Virus record (IMG/VR): IMGVR_UViG_3300043436_000818
Coordinates: 1-61,996 of that record
DNA length: 61,996 nt
Reading direction: 5' to 3' (one strand)
Origin: a virus
The notes beneath the pieces were generated by a model that worked only from the letters and a program-made list of their open reading frames with translations, did no database searches and was not told the DNA's origin. The first letter of the stretch is position 1, and each line of letters opens with the position of its first letter. Made by a program: the position numbers and the translations under genes. Positions 16,048-24,352 of this stretch are shown piece after piece.

Positions 16048-17037
16048 ATGAAATTACCAGTTTATAAATTAGACATCAACGAATTTGATGAAGATAGCGG
16101 AATAGATTTTATCTCTTTGGTCGAAGCACCTGCAATCCAAAAGGACTTTGTAGCATTTAACCAAGCCTTTGTTGAACCCAAGCCAAACGAATCGGAGGAA
16201 GAATTTATATCTCGTTGCATACCCATATTAATAGGAGAGGGTAAAGAACAAGCCCAAGCGGTTGCAATATGCTATTCATATTTAGAGAAAAAGTTTGAAT
16301 CATATACGGACTATCCCGAAGCCGCTAAAGAGAACGCTAAACGTGGTATTCGATTGAACGAGGAATTAGGCAATAAATGTGCAACGCAAGTGGGTAAAGT
16401 AAGAGCGCAACAATTAGCCAATAGTGAGCCTATATCAGACGAAACTGTGAAGCGTGTATATTCCTACCTATCACGAGCAAAAGAGTATTACAAACCATCG
16501 GATGATACCGCTTGTGGTACAATCTCCTATCTACTATGGGGTGGTGAAGAAATGTTGAGATGGGCTGAATCTAAATTGAACTTTAATAAATTCTCAATCA
16601 CCAATGAAGAAAAGCGAATAGTTAGTGGTGTGGCAATGGTTGCAGATTTACCAATTTATCGGAGGGATTCTGTTCGCGGTGAGTATTATGTAATGTTCGA
16701 CAAAGAGGCTATTTTCAAACTTGCGAAGAAATGGGCAAGAAATGGTAAGTATTCAAGCGTTAACCAACACCACGAAAGCGAGGTTAAAGGTGTTCACTTA
16801 TTGGAATCCTACCTAATAGACAGAGAACGCGGTGTTAACCCTCCTATGGGCTTTGAAAAGATAGCCGATGGTTCTTGGTTTGTGTCCTACTTAGTAGACA
16901 ATGACGAAGTTTGGGCAAAAGTAAAGGACGGAGAATTTAAGGGATTTTCAGTTGAGGGTATGTTTGACTTCGTAGACGAGGAAACCGAACTTTACAACAA
17001 ATTAAAACGTGTTGTTAGTCAATGGAATGGGCAATAA
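16048..17037 (+). CDS. XkdF-type prohead protease with inserted head-protein module
   Basis: 329 residues. The N-terminal start (VYKLDINEFDEDSGIDFISLVEAPAI) and C-terminal half (IVSGVAMVADLPIYRRD, VNQHHE, FKGFSVEGMFDF) match XkdF-like serine proteases; His in QHHE and Ser in GFSVEG are the likely catalytic pair. Residues ~48-180 are an insertion with ESEEEFISRCI, AVAICYSYL, SYTDYPEAAKENAKRG and ACGTISYLLWGG. The phage B protease (46105, 203 residues) lacks this block, while the phage B portal carries it. Processes capsid/scaffold proteins during head maturation (family knowledge). Confidence 0.8.
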   Translation: MKLPVYKLDINEFDEDSGIDFISLVEAPAIQKDFVAFNQAFVEPKPNESEEEFISRCIPILIGEGKEQAQAVAICYSYLEKKFESYTDYPEAAKENAKRGIRLNEELGNKCATQVGKVRAQQLANSEPISDETVKRVYSYLSRAKEYYKPSDDTACGTISYLLWGGEEMLRWAESKLNFNKFSITNEEKRIVSGVAMVADLPIYRRDSVRGEYYVMFDKEAIFKLAKKWARNGKYSSVNQHHESEVKGVHLLESYLIDRERGVNPPMGFEKIADGSWFVSYLVDNDEVWAKVKDGEFKGFSVEGMFDFVDEETELYNKLKRVVSQWNGQ

Positions 17038-17074
17038 AACTATAACAATTTTTACACTTTAATATTTTACACAA

Positions 17075-17611
17075 ATGAACTCTAAAGAAGTTTTAACCGA
17101 AATTAGGTCATTGCTTGGATTCTCAAGCGAAGAACCTAAAACAGAGGTTGAGTTTGCGTCTGCAACCTTGACCGATGGAACTATTATTAAATGGGAGGGC
17201 GAATTAGCCGTAGGTACTGCAATTCTTGTAGAAACCGCTGAGGGTGATATTCCTGCTCCCGATGCAACTCACGAGGTAGAGGGTGGAATGTTGGTTACCA
17301 CAATGGATGGTATCGTAACTGAAATCGTTGAACCCGAAATCGAAGTTGAAGTTGAAATGAACGCTTTTGATTCTGCAATCGAATCTGTTAACCTAAGAGT
17401 TGACGAAAAAATCGCAGAATTAAACTCAAAGATTGACGCTTTAATCGCTGAGAAATCTCAAGTAAAAGAGGCAATGTCTAAAGTAGTTTCATTGGTTGAG
17501 GCATTAGCCGAAATGCCAAGTGCTGAACCTACTAAAACTCCTATCGCTCCAAGCAAGAAAGAGCAACAATTTGAAAATCTTTTAAAATTCGCAAAATCAA
17601 TTAACAAATAA
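17075..17611 (+). CDS. Scaffold-like head protein
   Basis: 178 residues, strongly acidic. It has a beta-rich first half (LTDGTIIKWEGELAVGT, LVETAEGDIPAPDATHEV) and a coiled-coil second half (ESVNLRVDEKIAELNSKIDAL), ending in a basic tail (KKEQQFENLLKFAKSINK). Lying between protease and capsid genes, and sharing its layout with 47084, it is the probable capsid scaffolding protein. The VEGGMLVTTMDGIV segment is shared with the phage B protein (LEDGMKIETDEKGVI). Confidence 0.68.
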   Translation: MNSKEVLTEIRSLLGFSSEEPKTEVEFASATLTDGTIIKWEGELAVGTAILVETAEGDIPAPDATHEVEGGMLVTTMDGIVTEIVEPEIEVEVEMNAFDSAIESVNLRVDEKIAELNSKIDALIAEKSQVKEAMSKVVSLVEALAEMPSAEPTKTPIAPSKKEQQFENLLKFAKSINK

Positions 17612-17615
17612 AACA

Positions 17616-18545
17616 ATGGCATTTAACGTACAAGGATTAGTTAACTACACTAACGAGCAACAATCCGAACTTTTAGTAAAAGCATTATTCGGAAGCAAAA
17701 CCGCTTCTGTTATGCAATCTGCAGGTCAGGTTCAACCTGGAATCAAATCTGCTTCTAAATTAGCATTGGTAGGTTCTACCGTGTTTTTCCAAGCCGATGG
17801 TTGCGGTTACAACCCAAGTGGAACTACTACTTTAACTCAACGTGCTATCACAGTAGGTGCGGTTAAGGTTGAAGAAACTCTTTGCCCTAAGACTTTGGAA
17901 GCAAAATGGATGCAAACTCAAATCGCTCCAGGTTCTGCAACTGCACTTCCTTTTGAGGCTCAATTCGGTGCTGAAAAAGCAGCCGTTATCGCTGAGCAAA
18001 TCGAAATCGCAATGTGGCAAGGTGACACCGCAAGTGGTGACCCTAACATCAATCGTTTTGATGGATTTGTAAAAGTAATTAGCGGTTCTTCTCCAACTTT
18101 GGGTAACTCTGCTCCTACTACTTTCACTTCAATCACTAACGCTAACGTAGACGATATCTTAGACCAAATCTACGGAGTATTACCTGCCCGTGTTGCTTCT
18201 AAAACTGACTTAGTTTGCTTCGTAGGTGTTGACGTATTTAAGTTGATGTTGGTTAACTTGAAGAACGCTAACTTGTTCCACTACACTCCTGAGGCTGCCG
18301 TAAACTTAGAAATGGTTTATCCTGGTTCTAATATGAAAGTAATCGCAGTAGGTGGTTTGAACGGTACTAATAAAATCGTTGCAGGTTCTTTGAGCAACTT
18401 CTTCGTAGGTACTGACCTTGCAAACGAAGAAGAGCAATATAAGTTCTGGTACTCTGAGGACAACGACGAGGTAAGATTCCGTGCATCTTTCAAATATGGT
18501 GTACAGGTTGCTTACCCTGCTGAAATCGTTTATTTCACCCTTTAA
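17616..18545 (+). CDS. Major capsid protein
   Basis: 309 residues, a length typical of the HK97 fold without a delta domain. An N-terminal helical arm (NYTNEQQSELLVKALFG) is followed by many short beta strands. The GSTVFFQADGCGYNP and YKFWYSEDNDEVRFRASFKYGVQVAYPAEIVYF endings are usual for Bacteroidota phage capsids. Codon choice is strongly biased here (many GCT, TCT, ACT codons), as expected for a very highly expressed gene. Immediately downstream of the scaffold gene, 4 nt after its stop. Confidence 0.85.
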   Translation: MAFNVQGLVNYTNEQQSELLVKALFGSKTASVMQSAGQVQPGIKSASKLALVGSTVFFQADGCGYNPSGTTTLTQRAITVGAVKVEETLCPKTLEAKWMQTQIAPGSATALPFEAQFGAEKAAVIAEQIEIAMWQGDTASGDPNINRFDGFVKVISGSSPTLGNSAPTTFTSITNANVDDILDQIYGVLPARVASKTDLVCFVGVDVFKLMLVNLKNANLFHYTPEAAVNLEMVYPGSNMKVIAVGGLNGTNKIVAGSLSNFFVGTDLANEEEQYKFWYSEDNDEVRFRASFKYGVQVAYPAEIVYFTL

Positions 18546-18556
18546 TCTTATAAATA

Positions 18557-19063
18557 ATGGCTTGTTTACTAACTCAAGGATTTACACTTGACTGCAAAGA
18601 TTCAGTCGGTGGTATCAAGAGCATCCATTTGATGAATTGGACTGCTTCTAAATTTACTGTTGCCAGTGGGGAAGTAACTGCCACCACTTTGACTTCGGGC
18701 GATGTTTTCGATTACGAACTTCCAAAGGGTACAGGTTCAATGACTACAACTACTAACGTAAGCGTAGAAAATGGGACAGTATTCAACCAAGCGGACGTTG
18801 CGTTCAAATTGCGTAGATTGTCAACTGCTAAAAGAAACGAGATGAAATTATTGGCTCAAGGTCGCTGCTATGCGATTGTTAAAACTAATAACGATGACGC
18901 TTTCTTAGTTGGCTATGAGTACGGATGTGACGTTACTTCAATGGTTGCTAATACAGGTACTGCAATGGGAGATTCTACTGGTTATGAGGTAACTCTTTCC
19001 GCAATCGAATCTGAAGCCCCTTACAAAGTACAGAGCGGTGTATTGACCACATTAGGCATCTGA
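18557..19063 (+). CDS. Major tail tube protein
   Basis: 168 residues, starting MACLLTQGFTLDCKDSVGGI. It has beta-rich strands, LRRLSTAKRNEMKLLAQGRCYAIV, LVGYEYGCDVTSM, and a GYEVTLSAIESEAPYKV ending. The phage B protein at 48760 shows the same start (CNTLANRYEPCKQFVGGI) and the pattern LLGEDEGCDSTGG at the same place, so they are a matched pair. It follows the capsid gene and precedes a strong terminator, fitting a very abundant tail tube subunit. Confidence 0.72.
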   Translation: MACLLTQGFTLDCKDSVGGIKSIHLMNWTASKFTVASGEVTATTLTSGDVFDYELPKGTGSMTTTTNVSVENGTVFNQADVAFKLRRLSTAKRNEMKLLAQGRCYAIVKTNNDDAFLVGYEYGCDVTSMVANTGTAMGDSTGYEVTLSAIESEAPYKVQSGVLTTLGI

Positions 19064-19087
19064 TTATAGGTTTTCATAGTTGTAAAG

Positions 19088-19114
19088 GGGAGGACTTCGG
19101 TTCTCCCTTTTTTT
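19088..19114 (+). terminator. Strong rho-independent terminator after the capsid/tail tube genes
   Basis: GGGAGGAC (19088-19095), loop TTCG, GTTCTCCC (19100-19107), then seven T. An 8-bp stem with a UUCG tetraloop. It ends the highly expressed capsid and tube transcripts, as the terminator at 49358 does in phage B. Confidence 0.9.
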
Positions 19115-19143
19115 ATTACATTTTTTTTGTTTACTATTTATAA

Positions 19144-19497
19144 ATGATGTTGACTATTACTAAGCAAGATTCAACCTATTGGTATGTGACCGCTACAGAA
19201 AAGGTTACGATATCAAACCCATACTTTTTGTTTAGTATAAAATCGCGTTTAACCGACACTACAAAGAACTTTCTATTAACCGATGTATCAACCCATATAG
19301 AGCGTTATAATAAGTTCTTATTCGATGAGGGAATTACAGACGCTAAAACATTGGAAATCGGTGAACACGAGTATAAGATTTACGCTCAAGTTTCATCAAC
19401 AAACCTAAACCCAAACAACGCTGATGAGTTGGTAGAAACTGGCATTTTGAAAGTTATACCATTAGTTAACGATGAACTATTTTATGAAGTATCGTGA
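19144..19497 (+). CDS. Hypothetical structural protein
   Basis: 117 residues, beta-rich (MLTITKQDSTYWYVTATEKVTISNPYFLFSIK, EIGEHEYKIYAQVSS). No family recognised. It starts a new transcription unit behind the terminator, preceded by CTATTTATAA. Equivalent in position to 49425 in phage B, before the fibre region or portal. It may be a neck or fibre-attachment protein (inference from position). Confidence 0.55.
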   Translation: MMLTITKQDSTYWYVTATEKVTISNPYFLFSIKSRLTDTTKNFLLTDVSTHIERYNKFLFDEGITDAKTLEIGEHEYKIYAQVSSTNLNPNNADELVETGILKVIPLVNDELFYEVS

Positions 19498-19715
19498 AGA
19501 AAATCTACACACATACAAGGTACAATAAAACTCACGATGTTACGGAGGAGGAGAAAATCTTCACAACAAATCGTGATATGGGGGTTGTCCACATTGTTGA
19601 TTTGGAAAAGAGAACATTTGAGGTTGACGCTTTAACTGCATTTTTTTTGATGCAAGAGGATAATAGTTTTTTGTTGTTAGAAGATGGTAGTAGAATTATT
19701 GATTATTACGGATAA
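19494..19715 (+). CDS. Small protein with LLLEDG motif
   Basis: 73 residues starting at a GTG with a 4-nt overlap. The C-terminus carries FLMQEDNSFLLLEDGSRIIDYYG. That repeat-like LLxEDG element is widespread in Bacteroidota phage tail-region proteins, and phage B shows YLLQQDGFYILQQNGSKI within 49425. Probably a small virion or fibre-associated protein; function unknown. Confidence 0.55.
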   Translation: MKKIYTHTRYNKTHDVTEEEKIFTTNRDMGVVHIVDLEKRTFEVDALTAFFLMQEDNSFLLLEDGSRIIDYYG

Positions 19716-20521
19716 TGCCAAACAGGAAGATTTCACAACTTGACCCCATTGGAACTATTGACGCAAATCTCGATAGTATTCCTATTGTTGATTATTCGGA
19801 AGGCGTTACCAAGAGAACAAATCTTGCAAACATCGGACAACGTGTTTTAGAGGCTAATAACACCGATTCTTTAGACGAGGGTACTTCCAATCTATATTTC
19901 ACCAATACACGAGTTTATACCAAAGTTAAAGCTGCATTAGTTGCAGGTTCTAATGTGTCATTTACTTACAATGATGCACTACAAACCATAACTATCGCAG
20001 CAAGTGGAAACGTCCTAAGCGTTAACGGACAAACCGGAGCAGTTGTTTTAGATACGGATGACATAAACGAGGGTACAACCAACCAATATTTCACGGCTAC
20101 AAGGGTTAGAGATTTATTGCTAACGGGTTTATCTACCGCAACAAATGCAATAATTTCTGCAACTGATAGCGTATTGGTGGCGTTCGGTAAATTACAAGCA
20201 CAGATAACCGCTAATTTATCGACATTATCTGGGCATATAAGCAATACCTCAAATCCTCATAGCGTTACAAAATCGCAAGTTGGGTTGGGTGATGTTGCAA
20301 ACGTAGACACAACCAATGCAAGTAATATTTCAAGCGGTACTTTAAACGATTCTCGATTGTCTGCAAATGTAACCTTACAAGGCAATACATTTAACGCTGC
20401 TAACAAGTTGGTGCAGTTGGATGCATCTGCTAAACTTCCTGCGGTGGATGGTTCACAATTAACGAACTTAAACATTCCTCCATCAACGGGTGGGGATTTA
20501 TATTTATTCTATAACTACTAA
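19715..20521 (+). CDS. Tail fibre protein
   Basis: 268 residues. The start PNRKISQLDPIGTIDANLDSIPIVDYSEG is a Bacteroidota tail-fibre anchor, also seen in 53337 (PDQKITQLTAITTIDNSDPLPIVDL). Fibre repeats follow: SLDEGTSNLYFTNTRV, VNGQTGAVVLDTDDINEGTTNQYFTATRV, and NPHSVTKSQVGLGDVANVDTTN, a classic phage collagen-like/fibre motif. The C-terminus is PPSTGGDLYLFYNY. Likely trimeric, exposing a receptor-binding end that works with the next two gene products. Confidence 0.78.
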   Translation: MPNRKISQLDPIGTIDANLDSIPIVDYSEGVTKRTNLANIGQRVLEANNTDSLDEGTSNLYFTNTRVYTKVKAALVAGSNVSFTYNDALQTITIAASGNVLSVNGQTGAVVLDTDDINEGTTNQYFTATRVRDLLLTGLSTATNAIISATDSVLVAFGKLQAQITANLSTLSGHISNTSNPHSVTKSQVGLGDVANVDTTNASNISSGTLNDSRLSANVTLQGNTFNAANKLVQLDASAKLPAVDGSQLTNLNIPPSTGGDLYLFYNY

Positions 20522-20523
20522 TA

Positions 20524-20928
20524 ATGGCTGCAAATACATCACCAATTTTCGCACTCGTTCCCGAAACTAAAATAGTAACGGTAACGGCTGCAACAACAGA
20601 TAGAACAGGGGCGACTACTACTAACTTGGTAGAGTTATTAACCGCTGCAACAGACGGGACTAAAATCACACAGATAGGGGCTAAGGTTGCAGGGAGTAAT
20701 TCTGCTACGAGTGTGTTGATTTTTATTACAAACACAAGCGGAACAAGCCCGAAGTTGTACGATGAAATTGCACTACCTGCTATTACTGCGAGTACAACAA
20801 CAACTTCGCAGCGACAAGTAACGGCTTATAGTGACTTGCAATTAAAATCAGGGCAAAAAGTTTTAGTTGGTATTACCGTTGCGGTTACAGACGGGGTAAA
20901 TATTTTCGCAATTAAAGGGGATTATTAA
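20524..20928 (+). CDS. Beta-sandwich virion protein
   Basis: 134 residues, Thr/Ala-rich and beta-rich (IVTVTAATTDRTGATTTNLVELLTA, GAKVAGSNSATSVLIFITNTSGTSP). This compact domain recurs next to phage fibre genes. Probably a tail-fibre accessory or decoration subunit; phage B has no direct match. The ATG is 2 nt after the fibre stop. Confidence 0.55.
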   Translation: MAANTSPIFALVPETKIVTVTAATTDRTGATTTNLVELLTAATDGTKITQIGAKVAGSNSATSVLIFITNTSGTSPKLYDEIALPAITASTTTTSQRQVTAYSDLQLKSGQKVLVGITVAVTDGVNIFAIKGDY

Positions 20929-21767
20929 TGGCAGATTTTGGACAATTTCGCGGATTTGGAGATAAACTTTTTCAGGGGCAATTGCCTACGCAATTGGGAA
21001 CAATTGGAAGTGTTTCTGTTTTTAATCCAGATTCTATTTCATTTTTTGACAGAGTAACTACAGCTGGAGGTACATTGTCAACATTAGAAAAATCTGCAGT
21101 AGATACTTTAGTTAATGATTTACAATCTTATGGATTATGGTCAAAAATGAAAGCCATATATCCGATGGTTGGTGCAAGTGCAGCAGCATGTGCGCAGAAT
21201 TTAAAGAGTTCAAGTTTTACAGGTACTTTTAATGGAGGTATAACTTATGCAAGTACTGGAATTACAAGTAACGGTTCTAACGGATATATGAATACTAATT
21301 TAAACCCAAATACATCATTATCACTTAATAGTACTCATATTTCATTTTATTCAAGAACTAATAATTTAGATGATACTGATTTAGGTGCTTATAGTAGTGC
21401 CAATGTTGGATTACAATTATTAATACGTTCTAGTGCATTTAATGCTTTTGCTGCAAGGGTTAATAGTGGTTCAGCAATAACTCAATCTTTATCGGATGGT
21501 AGAGTATTTGCAATTGCTAATAGAAAATCAAGTACTCAAGTTGGAATTGTAATAAATGGAACAAATACAAATTATACTAATAATTCAGGCAGTTTGCCTA
21601 ACTTAAATGTATTTTTATTAGCCTTAAATTATCTTGGAAATCCTACAGATTATTCAATAAAAGAATGTGCATTTGCCTCAATTGGTGACGGATTAACCGA
21701 CACCGAAGCAAGTAATTTTTATACCGCAGTTCAAGCATTTCAAACAACACTTTCAAGAAACGTATGA
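20928..21767 (+). CDS. Putative receptor-binding protein (ConA/LamG-like)
   Basis: 279 residues. N-terminal GQFRGFGDKLFQGQLPTQLG is a small virion-binding start. The segment DSISFFDRVTTAGGTLSTLEKSAVDTLVNDLQSYGLWSKMKAIYPMVG is typical of phage tail-tip proteins with LamG-like domains; the rest is Asn/Ser-rich beta structure. Phage B has a different receptor-binding gene at the same slot (54620). Base composition is more AT-rich than the flanking genes, consistent with exchange. Confidence 0.62.
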   Translation: MADFGQFRGFGDKLFQGQLPTQLGTIGSVSVFNPDSISFFDRVTTAGGTLSTLEKSAVDTLVNDLQSYGLWSKMKAIYPMVGASAAACAQNLKSSSFTGTFNGGITYASTGITSNGSNGYMNTNLNPNTSLSLNSTHISFYSRTNNLDDTDLGAYSSANVGLQLLIRSSAFNAFAARVNSGSAITQSLSDGRVFAIANRKSSTQVGIVINGTNTNYTNNSGSLPNLNVFLLALNYLGNPTDYSIKECAFASIGDGLTDTEASNFYTAVQAFQTTLSRNV

Positions 21768-21985
21768 TAGGATACATTTTAACAACCGAACAATATGAAG
21801 AAATTCAAGGCAAAGAATTTGCCCCATACGAGTATTTTAATTGTGTTCAAGATATCAATGACGTTTGGTTCAATTTTGTAACAGACCAACAATATCCTGA
21901 AATTGAAGCCTCCGAGTACGCTTGGTTATTAGATTTACCACAAGGCGAATATGTACCACCACCATCACCACCATTTCCATACTAA
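21764..21985 (+). CDS. Small fibre-associated protein ending PPFPY
   Basis: 73 residues, acidic and aromatic, ending YVPPPSPPFPY. The phage B protein 55443 occupies the same slot between the receptor-binding and holin genes and ends QPPFPYETH. Perhaps a chaperone or cap of the receptor-binding protein, as small genes after fibre genes often are (inference). It overlaps both neighbours by 1-4 nt. Confidence 0.55.
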   Translation: MIGYILTTEQYEEIQGKEFAPYEYFNCVQDINDVWFNFVTDQQYPEIEASEYAWLLDLPQGEYVPPPSPPFPY

Positions 21986-22176
21986 TGAAAAACATTGATA
22001 ACGACACCACGGCAACGATAGCAACCGCAGTTAGTGGGAGTGCTACAATTATACATTTCTCGCAACAATGGCAACCCGTAGCCGCATTCGTGTTGGCTAT
22101 TGTAGGCATAGTTTCGGGATTGTTTGCGATAATATATTGGCACAAAAAAATCAAGTCATTAGATGGCAAAGGTTAA
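21985..22176 (+). CDS. Putative holin
   Basis: 63 residues from the ATG at 21985: a soluble N-terminus (NIDNDTTATIATAV), one strongly hydrophobic helix (AAFVLAIVGIVSGLFAIIYW), and a basic end (HKKIKSLDGKG). This fits a small membrane-pore protein next to fibre genes. The phage B copy (55681) is near-identical in protein and DNA, although the rest of the two genomes is diverged. Confidence 0.72.
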   Translation: MKNIDNDTTATIATAVSGSATIIHFSQQWQPVAAFVLAIVGIVSGLFAIIYWHKKIKSLDGKG

Positions 22177-22282
22177 AGCATCAATCGTATTATTTCGCAA
22201 AAAGCCAAAGAGGAAATTAGGCAGACATACCAAACATCAAAACAAACACAAATCATGCAAACCAAATCGCGGACAAGGGTGA
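22163..22282 (+). CDS. 39-residue very basic conserved protein
   Basis: Short gene: MAKVKASIVLFRKKPKRK, then GRHTKHQNKHKSCKPNRGQG. About half the residues are Lys, Arg or His. It overlaps the holin gene by 14 nt and the next gene by 28 nt. Phage B encodes the same protein at 55859 with conserved spacing and mostly conservative changes, so it is under selection. It could bind nucleic acid or membrane; function unknown. Confidence 0.72.
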   Translation: MAKVKASIVLFRKKPKRKLGRHTKHQNKHKSCKPNRGQG

Positions 22283-22458
22283 AGTTTAAACCCTATTTTT
22301 CGCCAACACCTAAAAGAATACGCATATTTGGCGATTCATTAGCCGCTGCATCTATAATGGTTGCAGGGTTTAATATGTCCGAACCTTCCGTAATGATAGG
22401 TTGTGCAGTCGTTGGTGGATTAGGTAAATTCCTATCAAACTTTTTCACAATCGAATAA
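22255..22458 (+). CDS. Small membrane-associated protein of the holin cassette
   Basis: 67 residues: basic start (TKSRTRVKFKPYFSPTPKRI), then an apolar helix (GDSLAAASIMVAGF) and a second (MIGCAVVGGLGKFLSNFF). It could be a second holin or antiholin. Phage B has a near-identical copy at 55951. The genes overlap in the order holin, 39-residue protein, this gene, in both phages. Confidence 0.65.
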   Translation: MQTKSRTRVKFKPYFSPTPKRIRIFGDSLAAASIMVAGFNMSEPSVMIGCAVVGGLGKFLSNFFTIE

Positions 22459-22474
22459 ACCCTATTTATAAGTG

Positions 22475-24352
22475 ATGTTTCATCGGATTAATTTTCACGA
22501 CAACAAACTACCTGCTTTCAAAGAGAACAAGGCAAAGGGTATCTATACATTCGGAGACGATAACTTATACCCTGAGTTCTTAATCGAAATGTACAATAAA
22601 TCCCCTAAGCATAATGCTATTGTTTCGGCAAAAGCATCGTATGTTGCAGGGGTTGGTACTTCCATAAAAGGACAAGACACCGCAGTAATCGCAAAGGCAC
22701 AACAAAAAGTTGATGCAATTAACGCTTACGAGAGTTTAGACGAGTTAAAAGTCAAGATTGCTGACGATTTAGAGTTATTCAATGGGTTTGCATTGGAGGT
22801 TATATGGTCACGCGACAAACAAAAGATTTCCGAGATTTATCATTTACCATTTCAAAAAATCCGTAAAACATTAGACGAGAAATTCGCATTTTGTGAGGAT
22901 TGGTCAGATAGGAAAGCCGAGATAATCCAATACAACCCATTTAATCCAATCACTCGTGAATCTAAGCAATTGTATTATTGCCAACTTTACAGAGCAGGTC
23001 AAGGAATCTACCCACTTCCCGACTATGTAGGTGGATTGAAGTACATTGAGATTGACACGGAGGTATCTAATTGGCATTTAAATAGCATTAAAAACGGATT
23101 TTCTGCTCAGACCCTAATCCAAATGTTCAAGGGTTATCCAACACCTGAAGAAGCGAGGAAGACTGAAAGAGCATTAAAGAAAAACTACACGGGTACGGAC
23201 AACGCAGGTGGATTGATTATTCAGTATAACGACCCGAACGAAAAAGAGAGCATAATCAACAACCTACAACCGAGCGATTTCGACAAGCAATTTGACATCT
23301 TAAACAAGACCGTACAACAAGAGATTTTCGTATCGCACAAGGTAAACTCACCAATGTTGTTTGGAGTGCGTGTAGAGGGTCAATTAGGCGGTAGAAGCGA
23401 ACTAATCGAAGCATACGAGATGTTTCAATCCGCTTACGTTGAACCAAGACAAAAAAAGTTAGACGATGCGTTGACTTACTTATTTGAATACATCGCACCT
23501 GTACAGATTAGAACAGAGAATAAACCACCATTAGGATTAGATTATAGCGAATTGTTTACTAAGGGTATTATAACCAACGAGGAAGCACGTCAAGAAATGG
23601 GATTACCTCAATTGTCAACCGTGAAAGTTCAATCATCTCTAAACGATGCTATCAATTCATTAAGTCCTTTGGTTGCTAACAACGTATTGTCAAATATGAC
23701 AATCAACGAAAAGCGTCAATTGGCAGGTTTACCACCTATCCCAAATGGTGACGCAATCGAATCCGCTGCTCCTGCGGCTTTCAGTAAGCAAAACCCATTT
23801 GGATGGGATGATGAGCGAGATTTACAAGTATTCGCTAAATACGGAGAATCTGCGGATTTATACGAGGAGGTAAAGTTTGAGTTTGGCGATGCGTTAAACA
23901 AAGCATTGTTAAATATATTAGCAGAAAATCCAGGTTTGCAGACAGGAGATTTGGTTAATTTGACGAAACAACCTGCACAGAACGTAATGGATGCACTAAC
24001 CGAGTTGATTAAATCCGATAGGTTAGCACCCGAAATGAATGGTTACAAAGTTACTGCCAAAGGTAGAGATTTGATAAAAGGATTACAGACAGAATTGGTT
24101 GTTAGATATCAGTACGAAAAAGCACCAGGCATTGAGGGTAATATATTATTGGAAACATCTCGTGATTTTTGCCGTAAAATAGTAGAATCAAAAAAGGTAT
24201 TTAGCCGCGAGGATATCAATCAGATGAGTTCAGAGTTGGGATATGACGTTTGGAAACGTCGTGGTGGATGGTATCACAATCCAAATACAGACACAACAAC
24301 TCCACAATGCAGACATTTGTGGGCGCAAAAGGTAATGATTAGAAAAAAATGA
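22475..24352 (+). CDS. Portal protein
   Basis: About 625 residues. The N-terminal core (GDDNLYPEFLIEMYNKSPKHNAIV, YVAGVG, LELFNGFALEVIWSRD) and EVSNWHLNSIKNGFSAQTLI, then VHHK-like SHKVNSPMLFGVRVEGQLGGRSELIEAYEMF match Bacteroidota siphophage portals and the phage B portal at 49850. The C-terminal ~70 residues (FCRKIVESKKVFSREDI, DVWKRRGGWYHNP, CRHLWAQKV) form a small Cys/His-containing domain shared with the phage B protein. Portals form the dodecameric DNA gate. It lies 14 kb after TerL, far from the usual position. Confidence 0.85.
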   Translation: MFHRINFHDNKLPAFKENKAKGIYTFGDDNLYPEFLIEMYNKSPKHNAIVSAKASYVAGVGTSIKGQDTAVIAKAQQKVDAINAYESLDELKVKIADDLELFNGFALEVIWSRDKQKISEIYHLPFQKIRKTLDEKFAFCEDWSDRKAEIIQYNPFNPITRESKQLYYCQLYRAGQGIYPLPDYVGGLKYIEIDTEVSNWHLNSIKNGFSAQTLIQMFKGYPTPEEARKTERALKKNYTGTDNAGGLIIQYNDPNEKESIINNLQPSDFDKQFDILNKTVQQEIFVSHKVNSPMLFGVRVEGQLGGRSELIEAYEMFQSAYVEPRQKKLDDALTYLFEYIAPVQIRTENKPPLGLDYSELFTKGIITNEEARQEMGLPQLSTVKVQSSLNDAINSLSPLVANNVLSNMTINEKRQLAGLPPIPNGDAIESAAPAAFSKQNPFGWDDERDLQVFAKYGESADLYEEVKFEFGDALNKALLNILAENPGLQTGDLVNLTKQPAQNVMDALTELIKSDRLAPEMNGYKVTAKGRDLIKGLQTELVVRYQYEKAPGIEGNILLETSRDFCRKIVESKKVFSREDINQMSSELGYDVWKRRGGWYHNPNTDTTTPQCRHLWAQKVMIRKK

